A stretch of DNA of 64,000 nucleotides, from contig JAEZKA010000084.1 of NCBI GenBank assembly GCA_023436225.1, positions 1-64,000 of the forward strand, read 5' to 3'. Under the pieces are notes generated by a model. The model did no database searches. It saw nothing but the letters and a program-made list of their open reading frames with translations, and had not been told where the DNA came from. The stretch comes from Bacillota bacterium. GTDB lineage: Bacteria; Bacillota; Clostridia; Lachnospirales; Lachnospiraceae. Made by a program: the position numbers and the translations under genes. Shown piece after piece: positions 25,411 through 35,145 of this stretch. Numbering within the stretch: position 1 is the stretch's first letter; every line of letters begins with the position of its first letter.

Positions 25411-26583
25411 ATGAAAACATCAAAGAAAACCATAAAGATGTCGATCTTATTCTACAGTCTGGTTCAGATTGGATCAATCTGTATTACCACGATTTTGGCA
25501 AGAATAGCAGAGCTTTTTCCCGAGCATAGCGTTACAACAATACAGTTTTTGGCAACCTGTTCATCAGTGGTCATTATTTTCATGGCTCTTTTGACGGGGA
25601 AGCTGGCGCAGCATATTGCCAAGAAATATCTGGCTTTGTTTTCAGCCTCGATGTTTATCCTATCAGCCCTGGGAGGGTTTTTGTTTCATGGCTCCCTCAT
25701 TCTACTCTTTGTATGGCAGATCATATTGGGAATAGGCATCGGCATCCTTGTTCCTCTGGGGTCCTCCCTGATTGCAGATTATTATACAGGGGAAGAGCGT
25801 AGTGGTCTGATGGGGCTTCAAAGTGCATTCATCAGTGTCGGAGGCGTGGTATTATCCCTGCTGGCAGGTGCACTTGCTACAATTGACTGGTATTTTAATT
25901 ATCTGGCTTTGCTATTGATTATACCAGGCTTTTTACTGTTGCTGTTCGGGCTTCCGCTGGATCATCCTCATCCCGTACAAGAAATAAGAGGCGAGAGAAA
26001 TAAAGTTACAGTGAGGGTGGTACTGTTCTATGGAGTGACAGCCTTCTTGTTTATGCAATTCTTTAACGTGATCTCAACAAACTTAGCAATTCATCTGAAG
26101 GAAAACGGGATCATGGGATCGGCACAATCAGGAATAGCGACTTCGGTATTTATGTTGAGTGGAGCAATTGCAGGAGTCATGTTTAAGTTCTTTAAGCGAT
26201 TACTCGGTGAGCGGGTGATTGCTTTAGGCTTCTTGAATCTTGCAGTCGGCGGTATTATCATTGGAATGGGAGCCAGCTTTCTGGTCACTTTGATTGGATC
26301 GTTTGTAGCCGGCTTTAGTCTTAGTATTGTAATGGCGCAGGTGGTAATCAGCATAGCCGAGAAGGAAAAACCAGCGGTGTTGACCATGAGTATCGCAATC
26401 AATATGGCGATTAATAATCTTGGAGGCTTTTTGTCACCAATCTTTACGAAAATCACGAAGGTGGTTCTTAATAGCGAAAGAGCAGCAGACCGGTTTCTTT
26501 TAGTCGGAGTTGCGGCTATGATAGCTTCTGCAATTTTATTCTTCTTATTGGAAGCACCGAAAAAAGAGAGAATTCACGGATAG
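25411..26583 (+). CDS. Major facilitator superfamily transporter
   Basis: The 390-residue protein has about twelve membrane helices split by a central loop (LDHPHPVQEIRGERNK). The first half has the MFS loop region GKLAQHIAKKYLALFSA and a glycine-rich motif C-like helix (GIGIGILVPLGSSLIADYY) as in drug/proton antiporters. AAGGAG precedes the ATG. It is followed by a terminator and stands alone. The substrate cannot be deduced; a multidrug or sugar efflux role is possible. Confidence 0.85.
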   Translation: MKTSKKTIKMSILFYSLVQIGSICITTILARIAELFPEHSVTTIQFLATCSSVVIIFMALLTGKLAQHIAKKYLALFSASMFILSALGGFLFHGSLILLFVWQIILGIGIGILVPLGSSLIADYYTGEERSGLMGLQSAFISVGGVVLSLLAGALATIDWYFNYLALLLIIPGFLLLLFGLPLDHPHPVQEIRGERNKVTVRVVLFYGVTAFLFMQFFNVISTNLAIHLKENGIMGSAQSGIATSVFMLSGAIAGVMFKFFKRLLGERVIALGFLNLAVGGIIIGMGASFLVTLIGSFVAGFSLSIVMAQVVISIAEKEKPAVLTMSIAINMAINNLGGFLSPIFTKITKVVLNSERAADRFLLVGVAAMIASAILFFLLEAPKKERIHG

Positions 26584-26689
26584 ATACTACTCTTTCACTT
26601 ATTTGTCATAGAGAGCTTTGCTACATAGTTACGTATATTAATTACTTATTCCGAAAGGAGCTTCTTCAAAACAAATCTAATCGTAATAG

Positions 26690-26743
26690 GCAAGGACAAC
26701 AGCATCCTTTACACCCGGGTTGCCGTTATCCTTGCTTTTTTTT
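26690..26743 (+). terminator. Intrinsic terminator after the MFS gene
   Basis: GCAAGGA-C-AAC (26690-26700) pairs with GTT-A-TCCTTGC (26725-26735), with one mismatch. Eight T follow. Confidence 0.8.
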
Positions 26744-26817
26744 CATGACAAGAGAAGTTCGCAAAGCGCTTACAAGATGCTCCACTAGATATCTTAAAGG
26801 AAAAAGAAACAGTTATT

Positions 26818-29211
26818 CTATAGGAGTTTTTTTATACCCAGGAATATGTTACCGTTCGCAAGGGCAACGAGTCCTTCCAGCTTCTTGTTACTCATACTGC
26901 TGGCCATTTTCATGGAACGAAGGGGCATCTCCAAGGCGGATTTTTCGACCATTAATCGCATGGACGGATCATCTGTTGCTTTCAGCATCTTGTTCATAGC
27001 ACTTTTTACAGCCATCAACATAATTTTGCCAATAAAGGTATCCTTAATATCGTTCAGCGTCGAATCCTTGGTATATGGCTTACCGGTAGCATCCGGCTTC
27101 GGTGAATAACCAAGTAGCTTATGGAATTGCTCGTCGCTGATATGAAGGGGAGTGCTGGGCTTTTGATACTCGGTTAAGTGCTTGTAATCGTTGGTTAGAA
27201 GAGTCTCCTTACCATCACCGGTAATCGTTATCTCGGTGCTTAAGCGAATATCGGCACAGGAGGCTGCCGCAAGGAGCTGATAGGATCCACCCTCCACACA
27301 CCAATCCTTAGCCTTGGTATTATAGTAAGCAAAGCTTCTCTTATCAAGCATCATCTTCACTTTCTTCGTCTCACCGGCAGCAAGGAATACCTTGGCGAAA
27401 CCACGGAGCTCCTTCTCGGCACGGAAGATGGAGGAAGAATTACAGTGAACATAGAGCTGTACAATCTCAGCACCGTCCTCCTTACCGGTATTGGTAATGT
27501 CTAAGGTTACGCGGTAGCGGTAGGGCTCCTTCTCCTCTACGAGGAGGTTGCTGTATTCGAAGGTGGTATAGGATAAGCCGTAGCCGAAGGGGAAGGCTAC
27601 AGGTCTTTTCACGGTATCGTAATAGCGGTAACCGATATAGATGCTTTCCCGGTATTGAACGGATTTGCTTGTTCCGGGGAAATACTGGTGGCTGGAATTA
27701 TCCTGGGGAGCCATCGGGAAGGTCTCAGCAAGCTTACCACTGGGATTCACCTTACCCAATAGAAGATCTGCGGTGGCCGCTCCTCCCGCTTGGCCAGCCA
27801 GATACATCAGAAGAATTCCCTTCACCTGTTCCTTCCAGGGCATTAAAACAGGTGCGCCTAACTGGAGAACAACAATCGTATTGGGATTTACCTTTGCTAC
27901 TGCTTCGATAAGCTTGTTATGACTGTCAGGCATGGAAAGGGTAGTACGGTCAAAGCCTTCACTTTCATACTCCTCCGGAAGACCGGCAAATACAACAGCA
28001 ATATCACTTTCCTTAGCCAGCCTGCAGGCTTCTTCCAGCTGGTTGGTGTCAATCTCTATTGAGCCAAGGCAGTAGCCCTCCGAGTAGGTGACCTTGACCC
28101 CTGCTTCTTTGAGCGCATCAAAGGCATTGTCTAAATAAGCTGGGTTGATACGACTGCTTCCGGCACCCTGATATCTGGGCTTCTTTGCCATCTCACCAAT
28201 CACAGCTACCTTTGCGGTAGGACAGATTGGAAGGAGGGATCCCTCGTTTTTCAGAAGTACAGCAGATTTGGTAGCTATCTCACGGGCGAGAGCATTATGT
28301 TCCTTATTCGTATTCTTTGGAGCTTGCTTCTTCTCCATGCCCATTAGGATGAGCTCTACTACGCGTTCGGCGCATAGATCCACCTCTGCCATGGAAAGTG
28401 TGCCGTTCTTAACGGCGGCTACCACCTCATTATCGCTGTCAGCGTTCGTACCGGGCATTTCCAGATCCATACCGGCGCGAACATTATCCACCCTATCATT
28501 CACCGCACCCCAATCACTTATGACGAGACCCTCAAAGCCCCATTCTTTTCGGAGAATATCCGTTAATATGTATTTATTTGAGCAGGTATAGGTTCCATTT
28601 ATTTTATTATAGCTTGCCATCACTGTCCAAGGTTTGGCTTTCTTAACGGCTGCTTCAAAGCCGGCAAGATAGATTTCGCGAAGTGCTCTTTCATCCACCT
28701 GTGCATCCACCGTCATGCGTGCGGACTCTTGGTTATTAACAGCGTAATGCTTCAGGGAGGTACCGACTCCTTTACTTTGAATACCTTGAATTAGAGCAGT
28801 GGCCAGTTCCCCGGCCAGATAAGGATCTTCACTGAAATATTCAAAATTACGTCCGCATAAAGGATTTCGCTTGATATTGATTCCTGGCCCAAGAATGGTT
28901 GCTACCTCTTCCGAGACACACTTTTCACCCAGTGCCTCACCCATACGTCGTAGTAGCTCCGGGTCGTAGCTGCAAGCAGTTGCACTGGCGGTAGGAAAGC
29001 TGGTGGAAGGAACGCTGTCATTTAAACCGAGATGGTCTGTATCGCCGGCCTGTTTACGAAGTCCATGAGGACCGTCTGTGACCATGATAGAATCAAGTCC
29101 GAGTCGTTCGATTCCCTTTAAGTGCCAGAAATCCTTGCCGCTTAGGAGCCCTGCCTTTTCTTCCAGAGTCATTTCTTTTACAAGTTCAATTGCATTTGTC
29201 TTATAATTCAT
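26818..29211 (-). CDS. Glycoside hydrolase family 3 beta-glucosidase
   Basis: The 797-residue cytoplasmic enzyme has the GH3 order: a TIM-barrel with the nucleophile motif GLVISDWGAV, the (alpha/beta)6 sandwich with the acid/base region EEYESEGFDRT, and a C-terminal fibronectin-III-like domain (about 570-640). The final 110 residues (after ITGDGKETLL) are a helical extension present in many clostridial GH3 proteins. It would cleave terminal beta-linked glucose or xylose from plant oligosaccharides. AGGAGG precedes the ATG. The gene is divergent from an AraC regulator, with a palindrome between them, so regulation by that protein is likely. No signal peptide is seen. Confidence 0.93.
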   Translation of the reverse strand: MNYKTNAIELVKEMTLEEKAGLLSGKDFWHLKGIERLGLDSIMVTDGPHGLRKQAGDTDHLGLNDSVPSTSFPTASATACSYDPELLRRMGEALGEKCVSEEVATILGPGINIKRNPLCGRNFEYFSEDPYLAGELATALIQGIQSKGVGTSLKHYAVNNQESARMTVDAQVDERALREIYLAGFEAAVKKAKPWTVMASYNKINGTYTCSNKYILTDILRKEWGFEGLVISDWGAVNDRVDNVRAGMDLEMPGTNADSDNEVVAAVKNGTLSMAEVDLCAERVVELILMGMEKKQAPKNTNKEHNALAREIATKSAVLLKNEGSLLPICPTAKVAVIGEMAKKPRYQGAGSSRINPAYLDNAFDALKEAGVKVTYSEGYCLGSIEIDTNQLEEACRLAKESDIAVVFAGLPEEYESEGFDRTTLSMPDSHNKLIEAVAKVNPNTIVVLQLGAPVLMPWKEQVKGILLMYLAGQAGGAATADLLLGKVNPSGKLAETFPMAPQDNSSHQYFPGTSKSVQYRESIYIGYRYYDTVKRPVAFPFGYGLSYTTFEYSNLLVEEKEPYRYRVTLDITNTGKEDGAEIVQLYVHCNSSSIFRAEKELRGFAKVFLAAGETKKVKMMLDKRSFAYYNTKAKDWCVEGGSYQLLAAASCADIRLSTEITITGDGKETLLTNDYKHLTEYQKPSTPLHISDEQFHKLLGYSPKPDATGKPYTKDSTLNDIKDTFIGKIMLMAVKSAMNKMLKATDDPSMRLMVEKSALEMPLRSMKMASSMSNKKLEGLVALANGNIFLGIKKLL

Positions 29212-29308
29212 TCATACCCTCCTTCATTCTAACTAATAAGATGGATCACACTAGAGTACGATATTAGTAATCCATTTATGTGGCTATCACTAAAATCCGC
29301 CTTTGGTT

Positions 29309-29331
29309 AAATTGTATTATAATTACAATTT
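29309..29331. promoter_or_regulatory. Palindrome between the GH3 gene and araC-type regulator
   Basis: AAATTGTA (29309-29316) and TACAATTT (29324-29331) form a perfect 8-bp dyad around a 7-bp AT centre. It lies midway between the divergent genes and is a candidate operator. Confidence 0.4.
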
Positions 29332-29464
29332 TATCATATCAAAAATATACTTATTAGCTATAACAAATTTAAGATAATTATTTCAAAATTAACATTAAAT
29401 TATATTCCTTAGAAGCGCAATCTGATATAATACTAATAAACTTTAAGATGACAGGAGTGAGATT

Positions 29465-30283
29465 GTGAAGGTACCGATTAAGGCAGGTTCTCTAACGAAT
29501 ACCTATTATAGGGATATTCCTAAGGATATTGTAAAAGCGTATCGTCAGGCGATGTTTGACCAACGGGAAATGCCGGATAGTACAATCAAGTATCGTACGG
29601 AGGAGAAGCTATTCAGCTGTGTCAGACAGGGTGAACCGGAGAAAATTGAGGACTATCTGTCGGAATTTGCAAGCGATAAGCTTATGGGCTGTATGTCAAG
29701 GGATCCCCTTAGACAGGTCCAGTATACCTTTATTGCAGGTGTCACCTTAATGACACGTAATGCAATCGCAGGCGGTATGCCGGAGATCGAAGCCTATAAT
29801 CTAAGTGATGTGTATGCTCAAAAGGCAGATATTTGCAAGAAAGAGGATGAAATTATGAGACTATTTGCAGTAGCTCTCTTTGATTTTGCGTCACGTGTTC
29901 AGCAGGTTAAAAAGAAGAAGGCTAGGTATTCTTACCCTGTATCTCTCTGTATCGCTTATATATCCGATCATCTGCATTACCAAATTACCTTAAGCAATCT
30001 GGCGAAGCAATGCAGCCTGACTCCCCAATACTTATCCACACTTTTTCATAGAGAAACAGGAAGAACCATTACAGATTATATAATGAATGAGAAGCTTGAG
30101 ACAGCGAAGCAGATGCTAACCTACTCAGAACATACACTTCAGGAGATTTCCAGCTATCTGGGCTTTAGCTCCCATTCCAGCTTTACATTACATTTTCGAA
30201 AGCAATATATGATAACTCCGAGTAAATATAGAAACAGCTCCAGATCATGTAATCTGGAGCTGAACCATTTTGATGTGCGATAG
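29465..30283 (+). CDS. AraC-family transcriptional regulator
   Basis: This 272-residue regulator has an N-terminal domain of about 155 residues without recognisable motifs and a C-terminal AraC DNA-binding domain (about 165-262). Both helix-turn-helix units are visible: ITLSNLAKQCSLTPQYLSTL and TLQEISSYLGFSSHSSFTLHF. The start is GTG with AGGAGTGAG upstream. It is divergent from the GH3 beta-glucosidase and probably controls it. A 10-bp perfect inverted repeat (30236-30245 with 30252-30261) lies within its last codons and may work as a terminator. Confidence 0.88.
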   Translation: MKVPIKAGSLTNTYYRDIPKDIVKAYRQAMFDQREMPDSTIKYRTEEKLFSCVRQGEPEKIEDYLSEFASDKLMGCMSRDPLRQVQYTFIAGVTLMTRNAIAGGMPEIEAYNLSDVYAQKADICKKEDEIMRLFAVALFDFASRVQQVKKKKARYSYPVSLCIAYISDHLHYQITLSNLAKQCSLTPQYLSTLFHRETGRTITDYIMNEKLETAKQMLTYSEHTLQEISSYLGFSSHSSFTLHFRKQYMITPSKYRNSSRSCNLELNHFDVR

Positions 30284-30657
30284 TTTACGAAGGCAAGGAT
30301 ATCCGGGACCACGGAGGCAAGGATCGGGTCTCCGATAAGTTACTCTTTCCAATAAAAACAATAGGTTAAGGAGGTTGACGACATAGGGAAAGGTACTTAT
30401 TCGTATCTTGGTTATTCTTCGTAGAAATATATGTATATTGAAAATGATTATCAATATCTACAAATATAAAATAACATAGTATAAGGGTAGTTGTCAATAA
30501 TAAAATTTGAAATTTGATAATAAAAGTTGGTCATATAGTATTTTTATGTGGTTCAATTAAAATTTGAAATCCTCACAACTCTTTCACAACTTCGGGGAAT
30601 ACTAATTCTGAAAGTTAGTTCCCTATTTGTTGTATATAGAGAAAGTGAGGGAGCTGA
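30284..30657 (+). other. Intergenic region with Fur-box-like site
   Basis: This 374-bp gap precedes the small secreted protein gene. It holds a near-perfect Fur box at 30439-30453. A possible promoter (TTGTCA near 30493 with TGATAA 18 bp on) follows, and a hairpin GGGGAATACTAA/TTAGTTCCC at about 30595-30624 lies just upstream of the ribosome binding site. Confidence 0.45.
30439..30453. promoter_or_regulatory. Fur-box-like operator
   Basis: TGAAAATGATTATCA matches the 7-1-7 Fur consensus TGATAATNATTATCA at all but one defined position. It lies about 205 bp upstream of the DUF2680 gene and 155 bp after the AraC-type gene. PerR or Zur binding is also possible. Confidence 0.5.
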
Positions 30658-31062
30658 ATGTTAAAAGCGCGATTATTTGGATTGGCTATTGCAACAGCAG
30701 TAGCAATCACAGGAATTAGCCCGGTTACTGCCTTGGCGGCTGCAACGGAGAAACAGACGATAGAAATGTCAGAAAAGGATAAAGATCATAAAGGCAACAG
30801 AGCACTCATCGAGGAAAAGATGAACAATGCTATAAAGAAATGGAATACTTTGACGACAGAGCAGAAGAATGATGTTTATGCCCTGCTTGAAAATGAGATA
30901 AAAGCACAAAACAAGATAATAGATCAGCTTGTAAACCTTGAAGTAATGGAAAAGGAAGACGCAGCAATGCTGAAAGCGGAACGTATGGTTCGCTTCAACA
31001 AGCTGAAACAAAGTGGGGAATTTCCGTTAATGAAGCCTAAGGGCGTTAAGAGGGACAAATAA
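30658..31062 (+). CDS. Small secreted DUF2680-like protein
   Basis: The 134-residue product has a clear signal peptide (LFGLAIATAVAITGISPV, cleavage near ALAAA). A short charged helical domain follows with LTTEQKNDVYALLENEIKAQ and a following VMEKEDAAMLKAE segment, the pattern of DUF2680/YckD proteins. The mature part is basic-acidic mixed and lysine-rich at the end. The function is unknown. GAGGGAG lies before the ATG. A Fur-box-like site upstream hints at metal-dependent expression. Confidence 0.75.
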   Translation: MLKARLFGLAIATAVAITGISPVTALAAATEKQTIEMSEKDKDHKGNRALIEEKMNNAIKKWNTLTTEQKNDVYALLENEIKAQNKIIDQLVNLEVMEKEDAAMLKAERMVRFNKLKQSGEFPLMKPKGVKRDK

Positions 31063-31327
31063 TAGTTGTGAATCAGAAAAGGAACGATTGATATAGCAAC
31101 AGATAGGAATTAACTTTCATTTCAAATGGATTACTTGATAAGATATAAATTACACATCTAATAGATTATAGCCAATGATTGAGTAAATCATTGTTATATG
31201 TAATAAAAGAGGTATGGTGTTTTTAATAAGGATAGGAATTCGAATACGATTTACTAGCTGGACGACAACCAATTCTGACGATATGAGGTTGAGGATGGAT
31301 AAAAGTATAGCTACAGGAGGGTTAAAC

Positions 31328-32560
31328 ATGAGACTTAGAGATGAGGCGCAGCACATTATAGATAGAGCCATTAAAGCAGCACTTCCGAATATGGCAGTTA
31401 AGAGAGCTCTGGAAGGAGAAAATTTTTTCGAAGGCCGATTATTATTGGTATCAATCGGAAAGGCAGCCTGGTCTATGGCTAAGGCAGCCAGCGACATTCT
31501 TGGTAACAGGATTGATGAAGGAGTGGTTATTACCAAATACGATCATGCAATGGGAACACTTCCACATATTCAATGCTTCGAAGCTGGGCATCCGGTTCCT
31601 GATGATAATTCCTTTGCAGCAACAGAACAGGCAATCAAGCTTGTAACTGGTTTGACAGAAAAGGATTCTGTATTATTATTGATTTCGGGCGGGGGCTCGG
31701 CTCTTTTTGAAAAACCCCTGATCTCAGGGAAGGAGCTGGAAGATATAACAAACCAGTTGCTAGCCAGTGGGGCCAACATTGTAGAAATGAATACGATTAG
31801 AAAACGGCTGTCAGCCGTAAAGGGCGGCAAATTTGCTAAGCTATGTGAGCCCGCCAGAGTATACTCCATCGTCTTATCGGACATCATCGGAGATCCTCTG
31901 GATATGATCGCTTCCGGGCCAGCTTATCCGGATAGTTCAACCTGCGAACAAGCAATAGAAATCATTGAAAAATACAATATTATAATCTCGAAGGATATTG
32001 AGGCCTTACTTCATATAGAGACACCAAATACCTTAAGTAATGTAACCACTAAGGTTACCGGAAGTGTAACACAGCTATGTATGGCAGCTGAGAATGCATG
32101 TAGAGAGTTGGGTTATGAGCCTATTACATTAACCGCAAGTCTAAGCTGTGAAGCAAGAGAAGCAGGAAGCTTTCTTGGGTCAATTGCGAAATACTATAAT
32201 AACAGTAAAAAATCCTTAGCTTTTATCGCAGGGGGAGAGACAGTGGTTCATCTGAAAGGCAACGGAAAGGGAGGTAGAAATCAGGAATTAGCCCTTGCTT
32301 CGGCAATCTACCTCGACGGTCTGACTGAGGTGGCAATCTTTTCAGTGGGTTCCGATGGGACCGATGGCCCGACTGATGCAGCAGGCGGTTATGTAGATGA
32401 AAGCACAAAAAAGGAACTTCATTTACAAGGAATTGATCTATATAAGATGCTGGATAATAATAATGCATATCATGCATTAGAAGCCTGCGGCGGATTGATC
32501 ATTACTGGACCGACAGGCACCAATGTCAATGATTTATCAGTGCTTTTAATAAAACGGTAA
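31328..32560 (+). CDS. Glycerate 2-kinase (DUF4147/MOFRL family)
   Basis: The 410-residue enzyme has the N-terminal DUF4147 domain with LLISGGGSALFEKP, and the C-terminal MOFRL domain with AGGETVVHLKGNGKGGRNQE and SDGTDGPTDAAGGYVD. It phosphorylates D-glycerate to 2-phosphoglycerate, feeding glycolysis, for example from uronate or glyoxylate breakdown. AGGAGGG just upstream fixes the ATG at 31328; an open frame extending to 31214 lacks such a site. No cotranscribed partner is evident. Confidence 0.92.
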   Translation: MRLRDEAQHIIDRAIKAALPNMAVKRALEGENFFEGRLLLVSIGKAAWSMAKAASDILGNRIDEGVVITKYDHAMGTLPHIQCFEAGHPVPDDNSFAATEQAIKLVTGLTEKDSVLLLISGGGSALFEKPLISGKELEDITNQLLASGANIVEMNTIRKRLSAVKGGKFAKLCEPARVYSIVLSDIIGDPLDMIASGPAYPDSSTCEQAIEIIEKYNIIISKDIEALLHIETPNTLSNVTTKVTGSVTQLCMAAENACRELGYEPITLTASLSCEAREAGSFLGSIAKYYNNSKKSLAFIAGGETVVHLKGNGKGGRNQELALASAIYLDGLTEVAIFSVGSDGTDGPTDAAGGYVDESTKKELHLQGIDLYKMLDNNNAYHALEACGGLIITGPTGTNVNDLSVLLIKR

Positions 32561-32715
32561 ATCAGGTTATATAAATTAATAATTATAATCGATACGGCTT
32601 TCCATAGAATGATGTTGGAAAAATGCTGGAAAGTGTTCTATCTGTTGACGAAACATGGAAACAAGAGTAAAATATCTATTCATAACTAATCTTAGAGAAA
32701 GAAAAGGAAATAACC

Positions 32716-34068
32716 ATGTATGAACAGAAGAACCTGGCGAAAGGAAATGTAGCCAAACAACTTATTCTCTTTGCTATCCCATTTATTATTTCCAACATCA
32801 TTCAAACCTTATATAGCGTAGCTGATATGGTGATTGTAGGTCAATTTAATGGAACAGCAAGCATGTCCGGTGTAAATATCGGTGGACAGGTTACCATGAT
32901 TATTCTGAATGTAGCGGTTGGAATCAGTACAGGTGGAACAATCATGATCGCACAGTCTGTCGGGGCTGAAAAAACCAATAAACTGCAGAAAATCATTGGT
33001 ACCCTGCTGTCGACATTAATTATTTCAGCAATCATTTTAACCTTTCTAATGCTGTTACTGAAGGACCCGATTCTGAGACTGATACATACACCTCAGGAAT
33101 CCTATGAGGAAGCGAGTACATACCTCATGGTAACTGCATTAGGTACGGTGTTTATCTTCGGATATAATGCATTAAGTGCGATCATGCGTGGAATGGGAGA
33201 CAGTAAAAGTCCCCTTTATTTCGTGGCAATTGCCTGTGCGGCAAATATTATCCTGGACCTGATTTTAGTCGGAGTATTTGGCCAGGGAGCCTTTGGCGCT
33301 GCGATTGCAACGATAATATCACAGGCGCTCAGCATGATTTTATGTGTTATCTATCTTCGCAAAAAGAAATTTGTATTTGACTTTAAATTCAGTTCCTTCC
33401 GAATTGATCTGGAACAGTTTAAGAATATTCTTAAGCTTGGCATTCCGCTTACGATACAGAATCTGATCAGTAACCTATCCTTTCTGTTCATGACGGCTTT
33501 AGTAAATAACATGGGCGTGACTGCTTCCGCAGCGGTAGGGGCGGTTGGTAAATACAATGGCTTTGCCATCCTCCCGGCAATTGCCATGAATGCAGCGGTA
33601 TCAGCGATGGTGGCACAGAATATCGGAGCTCAGAAAGAGGATAGAGCAATTAAGACGATGCTTACGGGAATGGGCTTGGCATATGCGATCTCTATTCCGA
33701 TTTTCATACTCACGACCATTTTTCCACAGGATGTACTGCGTATGTTCTCAGCCGATCCAGAACTGATTGCCGTAGGGATTCCGTACCTTCGAATGTTTTC
33801 CATTGATTATCTTCTGGTGCCGGTTGCCTTCTGTCTTATCGGCTTCTGTATTGGAACAGGGCATACAACCTTTTCCTTATTCACCAACATTATATCGGCA
33901 ATGTTAATACGTATCCCGATGGCATATTTGCTTAGTGAAGCAGCAGGCCTGGGACTCAGGGGAGTAGGGCTGGCTGTTCCGTTGAGTACGTTTACAACGA
34001 TTATTCTTGGCTCATTTTTCTTCTTCTCCGGCCGATGGAAGAGAAGAACGGTCCAGATAGAAGAATAA
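32716..34068 (+). CDS. MATE family efflux transporter
   Basis: The 450-residue protein has twelve predicted helices. It begins KGNVAKQLILFAIPFIISNI and contains ADMVIVGQFNG, both typical of MATE proteins, with the related second half starting at FKNILKLGIPLTIQNLIS. It exports drugs or metabolites in exchange for Na+ or H+. A purine-rich AAAGGAA site precedes the ATG. It is convergent with an AraC gene and the two share one hairpin. Confidence 0.92.
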   Translation: MYEQKNLAKGNVAKQLILFAIPFIISNIIQTLYSVADMVIVGQFNGTASMSGVNIGGQVTMIILNVAVGISTGGTIMIAQSVGAEKTNKLQKIIGTLLSTLIISAIILTFLMLLLKDPILRLIHTPQESYEEASTYLMVTALGTVFIFGYNALSAIMRGMGDSKSPLYFVAIACAANIILDLILVGVFGQGAFGAAIATIISQALSMILCVIYLRKKKFVFDFKFSSFRIDLEQFKNILKLGIPLTIQNLISNLSFLFMTALVNNMGVTASAAVGAVGKYNGFAILPAIAMNAAVSAMVAQNIGAQKEDRAIKTMLTGMGLAYAISIPIFILTTIFPQDVLRMFSADPELIAVGIPYLRMFSIDYLLVPVAFCLIGFCIGTGHTTFSLFTNIISAMLIRIPMAYLLSEAAGLGLRGVGLAVPLSTFTTIILGSFFFFSGRWKRRTVQIEE

Positions 34069-34088
34069 CCGGATCAGATCCGGTTATT
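34064..34088. terminator. Shared bidirectional terminator covering two stop codons
   Basis: A perfect 11-bp stem (34064-34074 with 34078-34088) and 3-nt loop spans both the MATE stop and the stop of the convergent AraC gene. AT tails on both sides allow use in both directions. Confidence 0.7.
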
Positions 34089-34943
34089 GTATAAGGCATA
34101 TTTTTTTGGGGATAACCCTACCGTCTTTGTAAAAGATTTTAAGAATGTACTATAGTCCAAAAACCCACACTGCTCGTAGACTTCATTAACACTGGCCCCC
34201 TCACTGAGTAAGGCCTTGGCAATGCTGATTCTGCGGGCAGTTAAATATTTATTGACCGTTGTTCCGGTCGATTGTTTGAATATGCGGCAGATAAAGGATT
34301 TGCTGAGAAAGAAGTTCTCGGCAAGCTGCTGGATTGTAATCGGTTCATTGATATGGGAATTAATATACTGAAGGATGTCATTCACCTGCTGATCATACTG
34401 ACAGGTAAATTGGTTGGTGTCCTCCAGCGCCTGTATACCGGTATTGAATTCTTTATTGAAGAAAACCATCAGTTCGGTAAAGGCTAAGCGTTCCAGAATA
34501 TCTTCCCCATAGCCTGACAGCCCGGTTATTTTATGAATGTAGTACAGGAACCTTTGCTGCCTTTTTTTATCCAGAGAGATGCGATGACTGAAGCCTGGCT
34601 CCCTATGATGGAAGCAGTAATCCAGTTCTGTCTTTTCTGTGGAGAGAGAATGGAGAAAATCCGGATGTATTGAGATGACAATACGTTCATGCTCGTTCTG
34701 GTCGATCTGACTCAGGTAGTGACTTTCATACTGATTAATGAAGAATAAATCTCCTGGTTCAATTTTATAGGTCTTATTGTCAATGAGAAACTGCTTACCA
34801 CCGGAGATGGAGTAATATATCTCATAGCAGTTATGAATGTGCACATTCATTGTCTTTTCTTCAAAGTAAAGATGTGCGATTGCGAAATATTTATTCGTTA
34901 TACAAGAATCAATTGCCGCTTTACATGAACTAAATTCCTTCAT
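34074..34943 (-). CDS. AraC-family regulator with cupin sensor domain
   Basis: The roughly 289-residue protein has an N-terminal cupin-like domain (VHIHNCYEIYYSISGGKQFL, then IEPGDLFFINQYESH) and a C-terminal AraC domain (ITIQQLAENFFLSKSFICRI; SVNEVYEQCGFLDYSTFLKSF). It is divergent from kduI-kduD and is therefore the likely uronate- or pectin-responsive activator. The start is uncertain: ATG 34943 has an AAAGG site 9 nt upstream, whereas ATG 34961 has none. Confidence 0.85.
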   Translation of the reverse strand: MKEFSSCKAAIDSCITNKYFAIAHLYFEEKTMNVHIHNCYEIYYSISGGKQFLIDNKTYKIEPGDLFFINQYESHYLSQIDQNEHERIVISIHPDFLHSLSTEKTELDYCFHHREPGFSHRISLDKKRQQRFLYYIHKITGLSGYGEDILERLAFTELMVFFNKEFNTGIQALEDTNQFTCQYDQQVNDILQYINSHINEPITIQQLAENFFLSKSFICRIFKQSTGTTVNKYLTARRISIAKALLSEGASVNEVYEQCGFLDYSTFLKSFTKTVGLSPKKYALYNNRI

Positions 34944-35145
34944 ATTCACATGCCTTTCCATTAAGCTTATCGTGCTTTATATACTGTATTCTAGCATTAC
35001 TGTTCATTAAATTCAATATTTTTAATAATAAACAGCAAGAAAAAGAAAATATGATATGATAGAATGATAGTAAATATCTAACCAAGTAAGAAATTAAAGT
35101 ACGGTAACTATAAAAATATGAATAGAAAAGGAAGGGGATAACAAT

